A DNA stretch of 64,000 nt from PALSA-1006 sp963733265. GTDB taxonomy: Bacteria > Pseudomonadota > Gammaproteobacteria > Burkholderiales > Gallionellaceae. Numbering within the stretch: the stretch's first letter is position 1; each line of letters begins with the position of its first letter. The stretch spans positions 558,001 through 622,000 of the forward strand of contig CAVTCF010000001.1 in assembly GCA_963733265.1 (NCBI GenBank). The letters run 5' to 3'. Both the position numbers and the translations under genes were made by a program. Below, piece by piece: positions 36,810 to 45,028 of the stretch. The notes beneath the pieces were generated by a model. That model searched no databases, was not told the origin of the DNA, and worked only from the letters and a program-made list of their open reading frames with translations.

Positions 36810-39386
36810 TTAATTAAATAGCGGGTAATATTCACGGTCCATCTTGAGCATGTGTTGTGCAACTATCTCGTCTGCGAGAAAACTCACAAGTTCACCTATC
36901 GTGACATTACCGGCTGCTGCCGAATCGCGCAGTTGCAGCGCGTGTTCTATCAACACCTTGTGAGCGCGTGTATGAGCATCAAGATCGGCATAGTGATGCC
37001 GCGCAAGAATATCCTCCTCGTCGGCAAAATGATGTACCACATGCGCGATAAGATTTTCTATGGCCGAATCCAGTTGTTTGGATTTCTTATTGTGTGTAAA
37101 TGCAGACGCAATCACAATATTTGCAAGATCAAATAATTTGTGATGTTCTTGGTCAATGGTAGGCTCACCGGAATTATAGGAATTGTGCCAGTTCAGGCGT
37201 AGCATGGTGCCGTGATTAACTTTGCGCACATCACCGCTTCCTTGCGCATCGAAGAAACGAATCAAATTCCGTCCATCATCTTTGGCCTGATACATTGCCA
37301 TATCGGCCCTCTGGATGATGTCTTCCGGGCTTGCTTCAGGGTTAAGGAATACCTCCACGCCGATACTCGACGTGCAATGGTGCTCGACTGTCCCTTTCGT
37401 ATTGCCGTTCTCCGAAATGATCAACTTATACGGGGCTGCCAGTGCGATACGGATTTTTTCCGCAACTATTTCGGCTTGTGCGGTGGATGCGGCTTTATCA
37501 ACCTCCAACTCGCCGAGCAACACCACAAACTCGTCACCCCCGAAACGCGACACTGTATCAACTTCGCGAACACAACTGCCAATACGGCGGGCGACCTCGA
37601 CCAAAAGTAAATCGCCAACACCATGACCGTGCTTATCATTAAGCGGTTTGAAGTTATCCAAGTCCAGAAACAACAGCGCCCCATATCGACCACTGCGTTT
37701 GTTGGCAGCCATTGTTTGCCCAAGTCGGTCATTTAGCAAACGGCGATTGGGCAGGTGGGTGAGTGGATCGTAAAAGGCAAGATGCTGAATCTCGTTCTCT
37801 GCCGATTTGCGTTCGGTGATGTCCAGTATTGCTCCGATCAATCCACTGATGTTGCCCTGTATGTCAGCAAAGACTGCCTTGCTGAAGATGACATCGCGCA
37901 GGCCCCCCTGAGTGTTTCTTACCTGGGATTCATACTGCTGCACCCCCCCGCTTTTAATCAGATCTGAATCCTTGGCGTGGTAGATTTCTGCAAGTTCCGG
38001 CGGGCTGATGTCGAATACGCTCTTGCCGATCAGTTTATCCTTTGTTGCCCCGAAGAATGTTTCGTAAGCTTTGTTGAATCCCAAATATCGTCCATCTCTG
38101 TCCTTATAGAAAACCGGAATGGGAATCGCTTCGAGCAGCGAGTTTTGAAATAATACGCTCTCGCGGAGAGTGTCTTCCGCCTGTTTGCGCTCGGTAATGT
38201 CAAAAAGATCGGCAACATAATTTCTGACAATACCCTTAGAGTTTTTTACTGTCGTGATTGAAAGATACCCCGAATAGATTTCACCATTCTTGCGCCGGTT
38301 CCATATCTCGCCCTGCCACTGTCCGGATATATTAAGTGACTGCCACATCTTCTCGTAAAACTGTGCATCATGCCGGCCCGACTGTAGTATTCGCGGATTC
38401 TTTCCCAGAACTTCTTCGCGCGTATATCCGGTCACGGTGGTGAACGCGCCATTGACATCCAATATCACGCCATCTGCATCGGTGATGGTTACACCCTCGG
38501 AGGCCGAAGCAAATACACTGGCAGCCAGCTTCAGTTGCCTATTCTGCTGCCGAATTCGGATTAAAGCATTGACTGCATATGCGAGCAGAACCAGTGTCGC
38601 CAGCAAAAGGAAAATCCGATAAACAGTAGCGCGTTGTTGCTGATGATTGTAGTAATGACGGTAGGCTTCGGTTACATCGGAAATTTCGGGATTGATGGTC
38701 AACTGCTGCACAAGGCCCGGTATCTCCTGTTCGATCTGTTCAATATGACGAATGTGCAGCAACAGATAATCGAGTTTTTGACGGAGTCGGTCAGGGAGAT
38801 GCGAGGCCTCCTTTTGCACAGACGACATCATGGTATTGAAATCGCCATGTTCAACTAATCCCCCCCTGGTTCGAATCAGGAGGATTTGCTCGACCAAATC
38901 ATTGAGATGTTCGCGTGTAACGCTTCCCGGAGGCAATTCATGCGCCAAATCATCCCGCGCATTAGGAAGGTAGATCAAGGAGTTTTTCAATACTGCATTC
39001 GATGACTTGAATTGTTCCAGCACATCGCCTTGGACGGATAAACGCTGTTCGAGCAAATGCAACTTTTGCTGAAACTCGGTATCTTTATTTAAACTACTGG
39101 CAGCATGACCTTCTCGCAACTCGCCTACGACCTCTCGCATGTTGCTTATGATCGAATTTACTTTGTCGTAATTGTTTGACAAACTGAAGTTTAATTCCAT
39201 TACAGTCTCGCCGAGTCGGGCTTCGTCGCGTTGCAATTGGCTAAAATAACTTAACAAGACATTATGGCTGCGCAAATCGATTGGTTGAGTAAGTATAAAC
39301 AGAATCACCAACGTGATAGCTGTGAAAGTCGCGGCCCCCATTCGATAAAGGTCTGCTTGTTCCCCCAATTTATTAATCCACTTCAT
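36810..39386 (-). CDS. DAHL / PAS / PAS / GGDEF / haemerythrin sensor cyclase
   Basis: 858 residues. A membrane segment at about 18-36, a helical periplasmic domain of the DAHL type (about 40-250), a second membrane segment (about 255-275), PAS (about 283-400), PAS (about 410-530), GGDEF (about 535-705, intact SRFGGDEFVVLLGE) and a C-terminal haemerythrin domain (about 725-855). The haemerythrin part keeps the ligand pattern of the family (WHNSYNSGEPTIDQEHHKLF, HVVHHFADEEDILARHHY, HTRAHKVLIEH, and a late HMLKMDREY), so an oxygen-binding di-iron site is expected. A cyclase with both a periplasmic sensor and an O2-binding tail is predicted. The start overlaps the stop of the upstream cytochrome c peroxidase gene (ATGA). 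Confidence 0.9.
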   Translation of the reverse strand: MKWINKLGEQADLYRMGAATFTAITLVILFILTQPIDLRSHNVLLSYFSQLQRDEARLGETVMELNFSLSNNYDKVNSIISNMREVVGELREGHAASSLNKDTEFQQKLHLLEQRLSVQGDVLEQFKSSNAVLKNSLIYLPNARDDLAHELPPGSVTREHLNDLVEQILLIRTRGGLVEHGDFNTMMSSVQKEASHLPDRLRQKLDYLLLHIRHIEQIEQEIPGLVQQLTINPEISDVTEAYRHYYNHQQQRATVYRIFLLLATLVLLAYAVNALIRIRQQNRQLKLAASVFASASEGVTITDADGVILDVNGAFTTVTGYTREEVLGKNPRILQSGRHDAQFYEKMWQSLNISGQWQGEIWNRRKNGEIYSGYLSITTVKNSKGIVRNYVADLFDITERKQAEDTLRESVLFQNSLLEAIPIPVFYKDRDGRYLGFNKAYETFFGATKDKLIGKSVFDISPPELAEIYHAKDSDLIKSGGVQQYESQVRNTQGGLRDVIFSKAVFADIQGNISGLIGAILDITERKSAENEIQHLAFYDPLTHLPNRRLLNDRLGQTMAANKRSGRYGALLFLDLDNFKPLNDKHGHGVGDLLLVEVARRIGSCVREVDTVSRFGGDEFVVLLGELEVDKAASTAQAEIVAEKIRIALAAPYKLIISENGNTKGTVEHHCTSSIGVEVFLNPEASPEDIIQRADMAMYQAKDDGRNLIRFFDAQGSGDVRKVNHGTMLRLNWHNSYNSGEPTIDQEHHKLFDLANIVIASAFTHNKKSKQLDSAIENLIAHVVHHFADEEDILARHHYADLDAHTRAHKVLIEHALQLRDSAAAGNVTIGELVSFLADEIVAQHMLKMDREYYPLFN

Positions 39387-40465
39387 TCGAGAGTTTTGCC
39401 TTTATATTCCCCGGTCAGGGTACGAAGGAATGCAGCGATCTTGCTTACCTCGTCCGCATCAACCTTCCTGCCGAGCTGATATCGTGCCATCACCTTTACT
39501 GCGTCTTCAAGTTCCTTTGCCGAGCCATCATGCAGATAAGGTGGAGTTAAAGCGATGTTGCGCAGTGACGGCACCTTGAAGAAATGGCGGTCCATGGCTT
39601 GATTCGTGACGCTAAATCTTCCCTGATCAGCATCGGTGAGATGCCCCCGTGCAGCGAAATAGTCTTCCATAATGCCCAGCTTCTGGTACATATTGCCGCC
39701 GATATTTATTCCCTGATGACAGCTTATGCAACCCAATTGTTTGAAAAGACGATAGCCAGCCTGTTCCTCGTTGTTTAATGCAGTCTTGTCGCCGCGCAGA
39801 AAGCGATCAAAGCGGGAGTTGGGAGTAATTAATGATCGTTCAAAAATGGCGATGGCGTCTTTGACGTTGTGCGGTTGAATTCCATCGTCATATATGGTTT
39901 TAAACTTCGAGCGATAATTCTGATCTTCCGACAGAGCGGCTATGGCACCGGGCCATGTGCTACCCATCTCGACCGGGTTTTGCAGCGGTCCATCAATCTG
40001 GTCTTCCAGCGTCTCTGCACGACCATTCCAGAACTGCCGGAAATTGAAACCACTATTGAATACCGTTGGCGCATTGATTCCGCCTTCTTTGCCGCCGATA
40101 CCGCGTGAATAAGTCAGCCGATCCACTCCGCCGGTAGCGAGGTTGTGACAATGAGCACAGGATATAGAGCCATCGCCAGAAAGTCTTGGGTCATTAAAAA
40201 GCTCTTCACCGAGTGCAACCTTCCGAGTGTCCAGCGATTGGGAAAGAGGCAAAGGCGTAATTGGATTCGGTGCCGCACTCGTCTTATCCTGCACCGTGGT
40301 AGGCGTAGAGAAATCTGACGAATTGTGCTCATAAATATAAAATAATCCGACACCACCCAAAAATGCTGTGAACAGGGCGGTAGCAACTATCCAAATATTG
40401 CGTGCTGACATCGATTTATTTTTAGGAAGATACATACCGATTGTACACTTTTTGTCGAACGACAA
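39383..40465 (-). CDS. Membrane-anchored di-haem cytochrome c peroxidase (MauG/CcpA family)
   Basis: 360 residues at most; an internal ATG at 40435 is a more usual start. An uncleaved N-terminal anchor (IWIVATALFTAFLGGVGLFY) leads to the periplasmic domain with two CXXCH sites, CAHCH (with LATGGVDRLTYSRG) and CISCHQGINIGGN. The segments LGEELFNDPRLSGDGSISC and PSLRNIALTPPYLHDGSAKE are family hallmarks. It reduces H2O2 with electrons from soluble cytochromes, relevant for a microaerobic iron oxidiser where peroxide and Fe(II) meet. It is translationally coupled to the downstream oxygen-sensing cyclase, so the two likely work in the same oxidative or oxygen response. Confidence 0.92.
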   Translation of the reverse strand: MSFDKKCTIGMYLPKNKSMSARNIWIVATALFTAFLGGVGLFYIYEHNSSDFSTPTTVQDKTSAAPNPITPLPLSQSLDTRKVALGEELFNDPRLSGDGSISCAHCHNLATGGVDRLTYSRGIGGKEGGINAPTVFNSGFNFRQFWNGRAETLEDQIDGPLQNPVEMGSTWPGAIAALSEDQNYRSKFKTIYDDGIQPHNVKDAIAIFERSLITPNSRFDRFLRGDKTALNNEEQAGYRLFKQLGCISCHQGINIGGNMYQKLGIMEDYFAARGHLTDADQGRFSVTNQAMDRHFFKVPSLRNIALTPPYLHDGSAKELEDAVKVMARYQLGRKVDADEVSKIAAFLRTLTGEYKGKTLE

Positions 40466-40644
40466 TTGTCCGTATAAATTTGATGGCTACAAACTCTTTT
40501 GACAGACGAACAGAACCGTAATATTAAAATTTGCGGGGCGTGCGGATTTTAAATAACAAATTGATTTAAAAGTGATCGCGCAAATAACTCTACTATTCCT
40601 ATTCTTAAAAGCTGCTTCAAACGACTTTGTGTCTCTGCGGCGTT

Positions 40645-40686
40645 CATATAAAGAAAATCAGCCCGTAAGCTGATCTTCTTTATATG
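40645..40686 (-). terminator. Long hairpin terminator for the 67-residue gene
   Basis: An 18-base stem with one mismatch (40645-40662 with 40669-40686) and a six-base loop. Its AT-rich outer part gives a TTTTCTTTATAT strand on the minus side. It lies 17 bases after the stop of the small His/Ala-rich gene. Confidence 0.7.
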
Positions 40687-40702
40687 CTAAATCAACATTC
40701 AA

Positions 40703-40906
40703 TTACTTGGCGGACATTTCGCAAGCTTGTGTCGAATGTTTCTGCGCTGTGGTGCTACAGTCAAGCGCGCTTTTTGAGTTGCCCTTTGCCTCACTCACTT
40801 TGTTTTGATCGTGACTTTCTGCGGCTTTGTGGTGGTGTTTGGCTGCCGCTTCATGATCGCCTGCTGCTTGTTTATGGAGGCCACTTGCTGTATTGGTATT
40901 TGACAT
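40703..40906 (-). CDS. Small His/Ala/Lys-rich hydrophilic protein
   Basis: 67 residues, beginning MSNTNTASGLHKQAAGDHEA and rich in 'AAKHHHKAAESH' type repeats, with two cysteines near the C-terminus. An AAGGAAA ribosome binding site precedes the ATG and a strong hairpin follows the stop, so it is a complete single-gene unit. Short proteins with the same HEAAAKHHHKAA pattern are common in Pseudomonas and betaproteobacteria and are uncharacterised. Metal binding through the histidines is a guess. Confidence 0.65.
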   Translation of the reverse strand: MSNTNTASGLHKQAAGDHEAAAKHHHKAAESHDQNKVSEAKGNSKSALDCSTTAQKHSTQACEMSAK

Positions 40907-41131
40907 GATGTGTTTTCCTTAATGTATTGGACGATAAAATCCAAAGTGACTGGCCTGCAAAGAGGTGAGCACAATGGAAATACAGATTAATTTTTCAGGC
41001 GATAGTATTCAGTGCGTCTGCATACAGAGTTTTAACCGGCAATATATGTTGCGCTGGCAGAGTAAAGTAGAATAGCCATTATCCTTGGCGAGTGAGTTAC
41101 CCTGTTTTCAAAACGGGTACCAATATAATTT

Positions 41132-42016
41132 ATGTCTTCAATAATTTCAGCTGCAAACCTGGTCAAACAATACCCCGGAGTTCTTGCGGTCGACGGATTA
41201 AACCTTGCCATTTCCAAAGGGATTTGCTTCGGCTTGCTCGGTCCGAATGGCGCGGGAAAAACGACCACCATTGAAATACTTGAAGGGATTAATAAGCCAA
41301 CCAGTGGCACGGTTTTGTACAAAGGGGCGCCGCTGGGAGCACGATATCGAGAAGAGGTCGGTATCCAGTTTCAACACACCGCACTGCAAGAGTTTTTGAC
41401 AGTGCGCGAAACCCTGGCGTTTTTTGAGCGTCTGTACCACAAGACTCTCCAACTTTCTGAAGTGATTGAATTATGTTCGCTCTCGGATATTTTAGACCGC
41501 GACACGCGTAAATTATCAGGTGGTCAGCGGCAGCGCTTGTTGCTCGGCTTGGCACTCATCAACGATCCCGAGCTTATCTTTTTGGATGAACCCACCACCG
41601 GGTTAGACCCGCAGGCGCGACGCAATTTCTGGGACTTGGTCAAGTTGGTTAAGTCGCGCAACAAAACCATCGTGTTAACCACACACTACATGGAAGAAGC
41701 CTATGCGCTTTGCGATGAAATTGCCATTATGGACAAAGGGCGCATTGTTTCCCAGGGTACGCCAGCTCAATTGCTGGCTGAACATTTTGGCGATGTGGTT
41801 TTGCAAATTCCGTATACGGACTCAGAGGAAAAATTAAATGTACTGGGAATTCAAGTTGTACATTCCGGTGACTTTCTTGAGATTCGTACCAGTCGTCTAC
41901 ACCACACCCTGCAACAATTAATTGAAAATGGCATCAATCTGGATCAATTGCGTATTCGAGCCTGGACGCTTGAAGATCTGTTTATTAATGTGACAGGAAA
42001 GAAGACTGCGCCATGA
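41132..42016 (+). CDS. ABC-2 type exporter ATPase (CcmA/NodI/DrrA family)
   Basis: 294 residues. Walker A is GLLGPNGAGKTTT, the signature motif KLSGGQRQRLLLGLAL, Walker B LIFLDEPTTGLDP, and the H-loop VLTTHYMEEA. A C-terminal extension of about 75 residues (LQIPYTDSEEKLNVLG...) is typical of drug or polysaccharide ABC-2 exporters. It overlaps the permease gene by four bases. Confidence 0.9.
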   Translation: MSSIISAANLVKQYPGVLAVDGLNLAISKGICFGLLGPNGAGKTTTIEILEGINKPTSGTVLYKGAPLGARYREEVGIQFQHTALQEFLTVRETLAFFERLYHKTLQLSEVIELCSLSDILDRDTRKLSGGQRQRLLLGLALINDPELIFLDEPTTGLDPQARRNFWDLVKLVKSRNKTIVLTTHYMEEAYALCDEIAIMDKGRIVSQGTPAQLLAEHFGDVVLQIPYTDSEEKLNVLGIQVVHSGDFLEIRTSRLHHTLQQLIENGINLDQLRIRAWTLEDLFINVTGKKTAP

Positions 42017-43020
42017 GAAAATTTCTAGCAGTACTGCATGCACGCAATATGGAATTCCTGCGGGATCGGTCAGCGCTGGCCTGGAATCTCGCCATGCCTT
42101 TCTTGCTGGTATTTGGGCTGGCGTTTACCTTCTCAGGAGGGGGCAAAGATATTTACAAAATCGGAATTGTTGGGGGCATAGACAAATTAGCTGCCGTCGC
42201 GCCTAAACTGCAATCGACGCAACATCTGGCTTTCATCCCGTACGAGGATCTGAACAAAGGCATCGACAAGGTGAAGCATCATCAAATGGATATGCTCATT
42301 GATATCAGCGGTGCGCCGAAATACTGGGTGAATTCAACTTCACCCAATGGCTATTTGTTGGAACGCATTATTTGGGGGACTGAAGGAAACGGATTTGAGC
42401 GGCAGGCGGTTGAGGGCGCGGAGATTCGTTATGTTGACTGGTTCCTGCCCGGCATTTTGGGAATGAACATCATGTTCGCCTGTTTATTCGGTGTTGGATT
42501 TGTGATCGTACGCTATCGCAAGAATGGTTTTCTTAAACGACTTAAAGCTACGCCGCTGGGGGCATTTCAATTTCTGTTCGCGCAACTCGTTTCCCGCCTG
42601 CTACTGGTCATGTTGGTTACCACGATCGTTTATACCGGCTGCAATATTTTCATCAAATTTAACATGCAAGGCTCGTATTGGGATTTGTTGCTCGTCAATA
42701 CTCTGGGGGCGATGAGCATGATCTCCATCGGGATGTTGATCGCCGCGCGCACGGCCAGCGAAGAATTTGCGGGTGGAATCCTAAATGTTATGACATGGCC
42801 GATGATGCTATTGTCCGGAGCCTGGTTCTCATTGGAAGGCGCGAAAACTTGGGTGAAATATGCGGCTGAAATCTTCCCGCTTACCCATATGATTTCAGCC
42901 ACACGCGCGATCATGAACGAGGGGGCAACTTTATCCCAAGTGATGCCGGATGTTTGGATACTTGCGGCGATGAGTGTTGTAATTCTTGCTATTGGCGCTT
43001 ATGTGTTTAAGTGGGAATAA
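42013..43020 (+). CDS. ABC-2 type transporter permease
   Basis: 335 residues. One N-terminal membrane segment (about 25-45) is followed by a periplasmic domain and five C-terminal segments (about 150-335), the usual ABC-2 layout. Conserved stretches include RKNGFLKRLKATPL and MTWPMMLLSGAWFSLEG. It pairs with the ATPase just upstream. The substrate is unknown. Confidence 0.88.
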   Translation: MRKFLAVLHARNMEFLRDRSALAWNLAMPFLLVFGLAFTFSGGGKDIYKIGIVGGIDKLAAVAPKLQSTQHLAFIPYEDLNKGIDKVKHHQMDMLIDISGAPKYWVNSTSPNGYLLERIIWGTEGNGFERQAVEGAEIRYVDWFLPGILGMNIMFACLFGVGFVIVRYRKNGFLKRLKATPLGAFQFLFAQLVSRLLLVMLVTTIVYTGCNIFIKFNMQGSYWDLLLVNTLGAMSMISIGMLIAARTASEEFAGGILNVMTWPMMLLSGAWFSLEGAKTWVKYAAEIFPLTHMISATRAIMNEGATLSQVMPDVWILAAMSVVILAIGAYVFKWE

Positions 43021-43067
43021 CCAGTTGCAATCAGGATTGAGTGCTTAAGACGATGAGGGAGGGAAAC

Positions 43068-43766
43068 ATGAAAACGACTTTGATCACCGGGGCAAACAGA
43101 GGAATCGGGTTGGAGTTATCGAGGCAATATGCCGCAGAGGGGTGGCGTGTATTTGCTTGTTCTCGCAATCCCGAGAAATCTGATGCACTTGGCAAATTGA
43201 CAAAACAGTATCCCTCTCAGATAAAAGTATATGCGCTTGAAGTGACAAACCACGCGCAGATAGAGAGTCTGGCGCGGACATTATCCAATGAAGCTATCGA
43301 CCTGCTCATTAACAATGCCGGCATTTATCCGTCATCCGACGCGGGCGGTTTTGGGCATACCAATTATGCGGAATGGATGACTGCGTTCAATATCAACACA
43401 ATGGCCCCGCTTAAGGTGGCCGAGGAATTCGCCGGTAATGTTGCCCGCAGCCAACAAAAACTAATCGTTACTATTACCAGTCAAATGGGTAGTATTGAGG
43501 ACAACAGCAGCGGGGGAAATTACCTGTATCGTTCCAGTAAAGCGGCAGCGAATATGGTTGTAAAAAGTCTTGCGCTGGACTTGAAGGAAAAAGGAATTAC
43601 CGCAGTTGCTTTTAATCCGGGTTGGGTCAAGACAGATATGGGCGGGCCGAATGCAATGCTATCTGTCGAGCAAAGTGTAACCGGAATTAGGCAAATAATC
43701 AGTCGTCTCAAAATAGCGGACTCGGGAAAGTTTTTTGGCAATGACGGCAACAATATTCCCTGGTAA
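43068..43766 (+). CDS. Short-chain dehydrogenase/reductase (C-factor-like)
   Basis: 232 residues from the ATG at 43068, which has a strong GAGGGAGG site; the GTG at 43041 is less likely. The NAD(P) loop is TGANRGIGLELSRQY, the NNAG motif LLINNAGIYP, and the catalytic set is Ser in VTITSQMGS and YRSSK (YxxxK). The C-terminal FNPGWVKTDMGGP is the usual SDR end. Such CsgA/C-factor-like SDRs have variable substrates. Confidence 0.9.
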   Translation: MKTTLITGANRGIGLELSRQYAAEGWRVFACSRNPEKSDALGKLTKQYPSQIKVYALEVTNHAQIESLARTLSNEAIDLLINNAGIYPSSDAGGFGHTNYAEWMTAFNINTMAPLKVAEEFAGNVARSQQKLIVTITSQMGSIEDNSSGGNYLYRSSKAAANMVVKSLALDLKEKGITAVAFNPGWVKTDMGGPNAMLSVEQSVTGIRQIISRLKIADSGKFFGNDGNNIPW

Positions 43767-43980
43767 TTCCGAACCGGGACTTTGACACTGCCCGGCGATT
43801 GTTTTGTGCGTATGGCGGAAATTGGTTGTTAAATAAAATAGTCAAGAAATCAATCGCATCAAGTTAGAATAGGGAATCCATCTTCAAAATTAGGGAAATC
43901 GGATAAGCGCGTATAGTGTTTCAACCGCTCGGTATAAGGTTACTGTGTGCACGCAAGCTGAATAATTTCAGGGGAAAATT

Positions 43981-44415
43981 ATGAGAAGACCTACGTTGAC
44001 GTTTGCCTGGAGTGAAGAGATGAGCGTGGGTATCCCCGAGATTGACGAAGATCACCAAAAATTTATTTTGTTGATAAATGATCTTAACCGTGCCATCACA
44101 GATCGTATGTCGCCGCCCGAAATCAAGCATAGATTGCAGCTTGTAATTGACGATGCAGTGCGGCATTTTTCCCAGGAAGAAAAGTTATTCAATGAATGGC
44201 ATTACCCCGATACAAGGCAGCACGCGAACATTCATGCCGAGGTGATTAATTCCCTTAAGGTGATCAATAAAAAATTCGTTCCTTACGGTAATGATTCAGA
44301 ATGGATGGATGCGGGTGTTCAGGTGAAAAAAATATTGGTAGATCACATTCTAAAAGAAGATTTAAAGTATGCGGAGTATTATCACAAAACGCGCGGGGAG
44401 ATAGCCGGTGAATAA
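43981..44415 (+). CDS. Bacteriohaemerythrin
   Basis: 144 residues, a single haemerythrin domain. Di-iron ligands are seen in EIDEDHQKFI, DAVRHFSQEEKLFNE, RQHANIHAEV and LVDHILKEDLKY. It binds O2 reversibly and is common in microaerophiles for oxygen delivery or sensing. Stand-alone gene with a 214-base upstream gap that holds no other gene. A second haemerythrin domain in this window is fused to the GGDEF protein at 36810. Confidence 0.92.
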   Translation: MRRPTLTFAWSEEMSVGIPEIDEDHQKFILLINDLNRAITDRMSPPEIKHRLQLVIDDAVRHFSQEEKLFNEWHYPDTRQHANIHAEVINSLKVINKKFVPYGNDSEWMDAGVQVKKILVDHILKEDLKYAEYYHKTRGEIAGE

Positions 44416-44512
44416 ATTTGATTTATTGTTTAAAAATGCATGGTGTTGCAATATCAAGCGTTTATAATCTTTGCCATTATTGCTGCCCAAGACACAAATT
44501 AAGGATATCAGG

Positions 44513-44935
44513 ATGCAAAAGCCATTTAGATTAATTTTGCGCAGAAGTTTTGCGTTTTTGTTTTTGACCATGTTTTGGGTTTTGACCAGTGCGAATGCCG
44601 AGGAAAAGAGCGGTGGTGAAGGCGGTGGCAGTGGTGGTTACGAAAGGCTGGAACCCTTTACGGTTAATTTGGTTGGGCTGCATCAGGTGATTCAAATATC
44701 AGTTACGTTGAAACCCGCCAAACCGGACGTAAGCGATAAAATCAAGCTGTATATGCCGGTAATCAGGCATGAGATCATTTTGTTGCTTAGCGCAAAAACG
44801 CCTGAGCAGGTTCAGTCATCTGAAGGCAAGCAAAAGCTGATTTTGGAAACCCGTTATGCCGCCAACAAAGCGCTTGGGTTAACGTCGAAAGATGGCGTCG
44901 CCGATGTTTTGTTTGAGTCCATTATTATCCAATAA
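44513..44935 (+). CDS. FliL-like protein with a signal peptide (orphan)
   Basis: 140 residues from the ATG at 44513 (an AGGATATCAGG site lies upstream). A signal sequence (SFAFLFLTMFWVLTSANAEE) and a Gly-rich linker lead to a FliL domain (LEPFTVNLVG...IQISVTLKPAK...YMPVIRHEIILLLSAKTPEQVQSSEGK...). FliL sits around the flagellar stator and supports torque. Here the N-terminus looks cleavable, and no flagellar gene is adjacent, unlike the usual fliL-fliM-fliN operon. Confidence 0.8.
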   Translation: MQKPFRLILRRSFAFLFLTMFWVLTSANAEEKSGGEGGGSGGYERLEPFTVNLVGLHQVIQISVTLKPAKPDVSDKIKLYMPVIRHEIILLLSAKTPEQVQSSEGKQKLILETRYAANKALGLTSKDGVADVLFESIIIQ

Positions 44936-45028
44936 CTTACGGCACTCTTAGTTTTTTTATTCCGGTAGAGGGTCTATCTACCGGACTCGCGGTGGTAAAA
45001 TCCGAACCAACCTGCCACCGTCATCAAT

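Noticed and set aside
38860..38885. tRNA-like GGTTCGAATC segment
   Set aside because: It is inside the coding region of the DAHL-PAS-GGDEF-haemerythrin gene, and no cloverleaf can be drawn around it.
40974..41075. 33-residue frame with a GAGGTGA site before the ABC-2 ATPase gene
   Set aside because: Composition is unremarkable, there is no hydrophobic span or motif and no independent support; the RBS alone is not enough.
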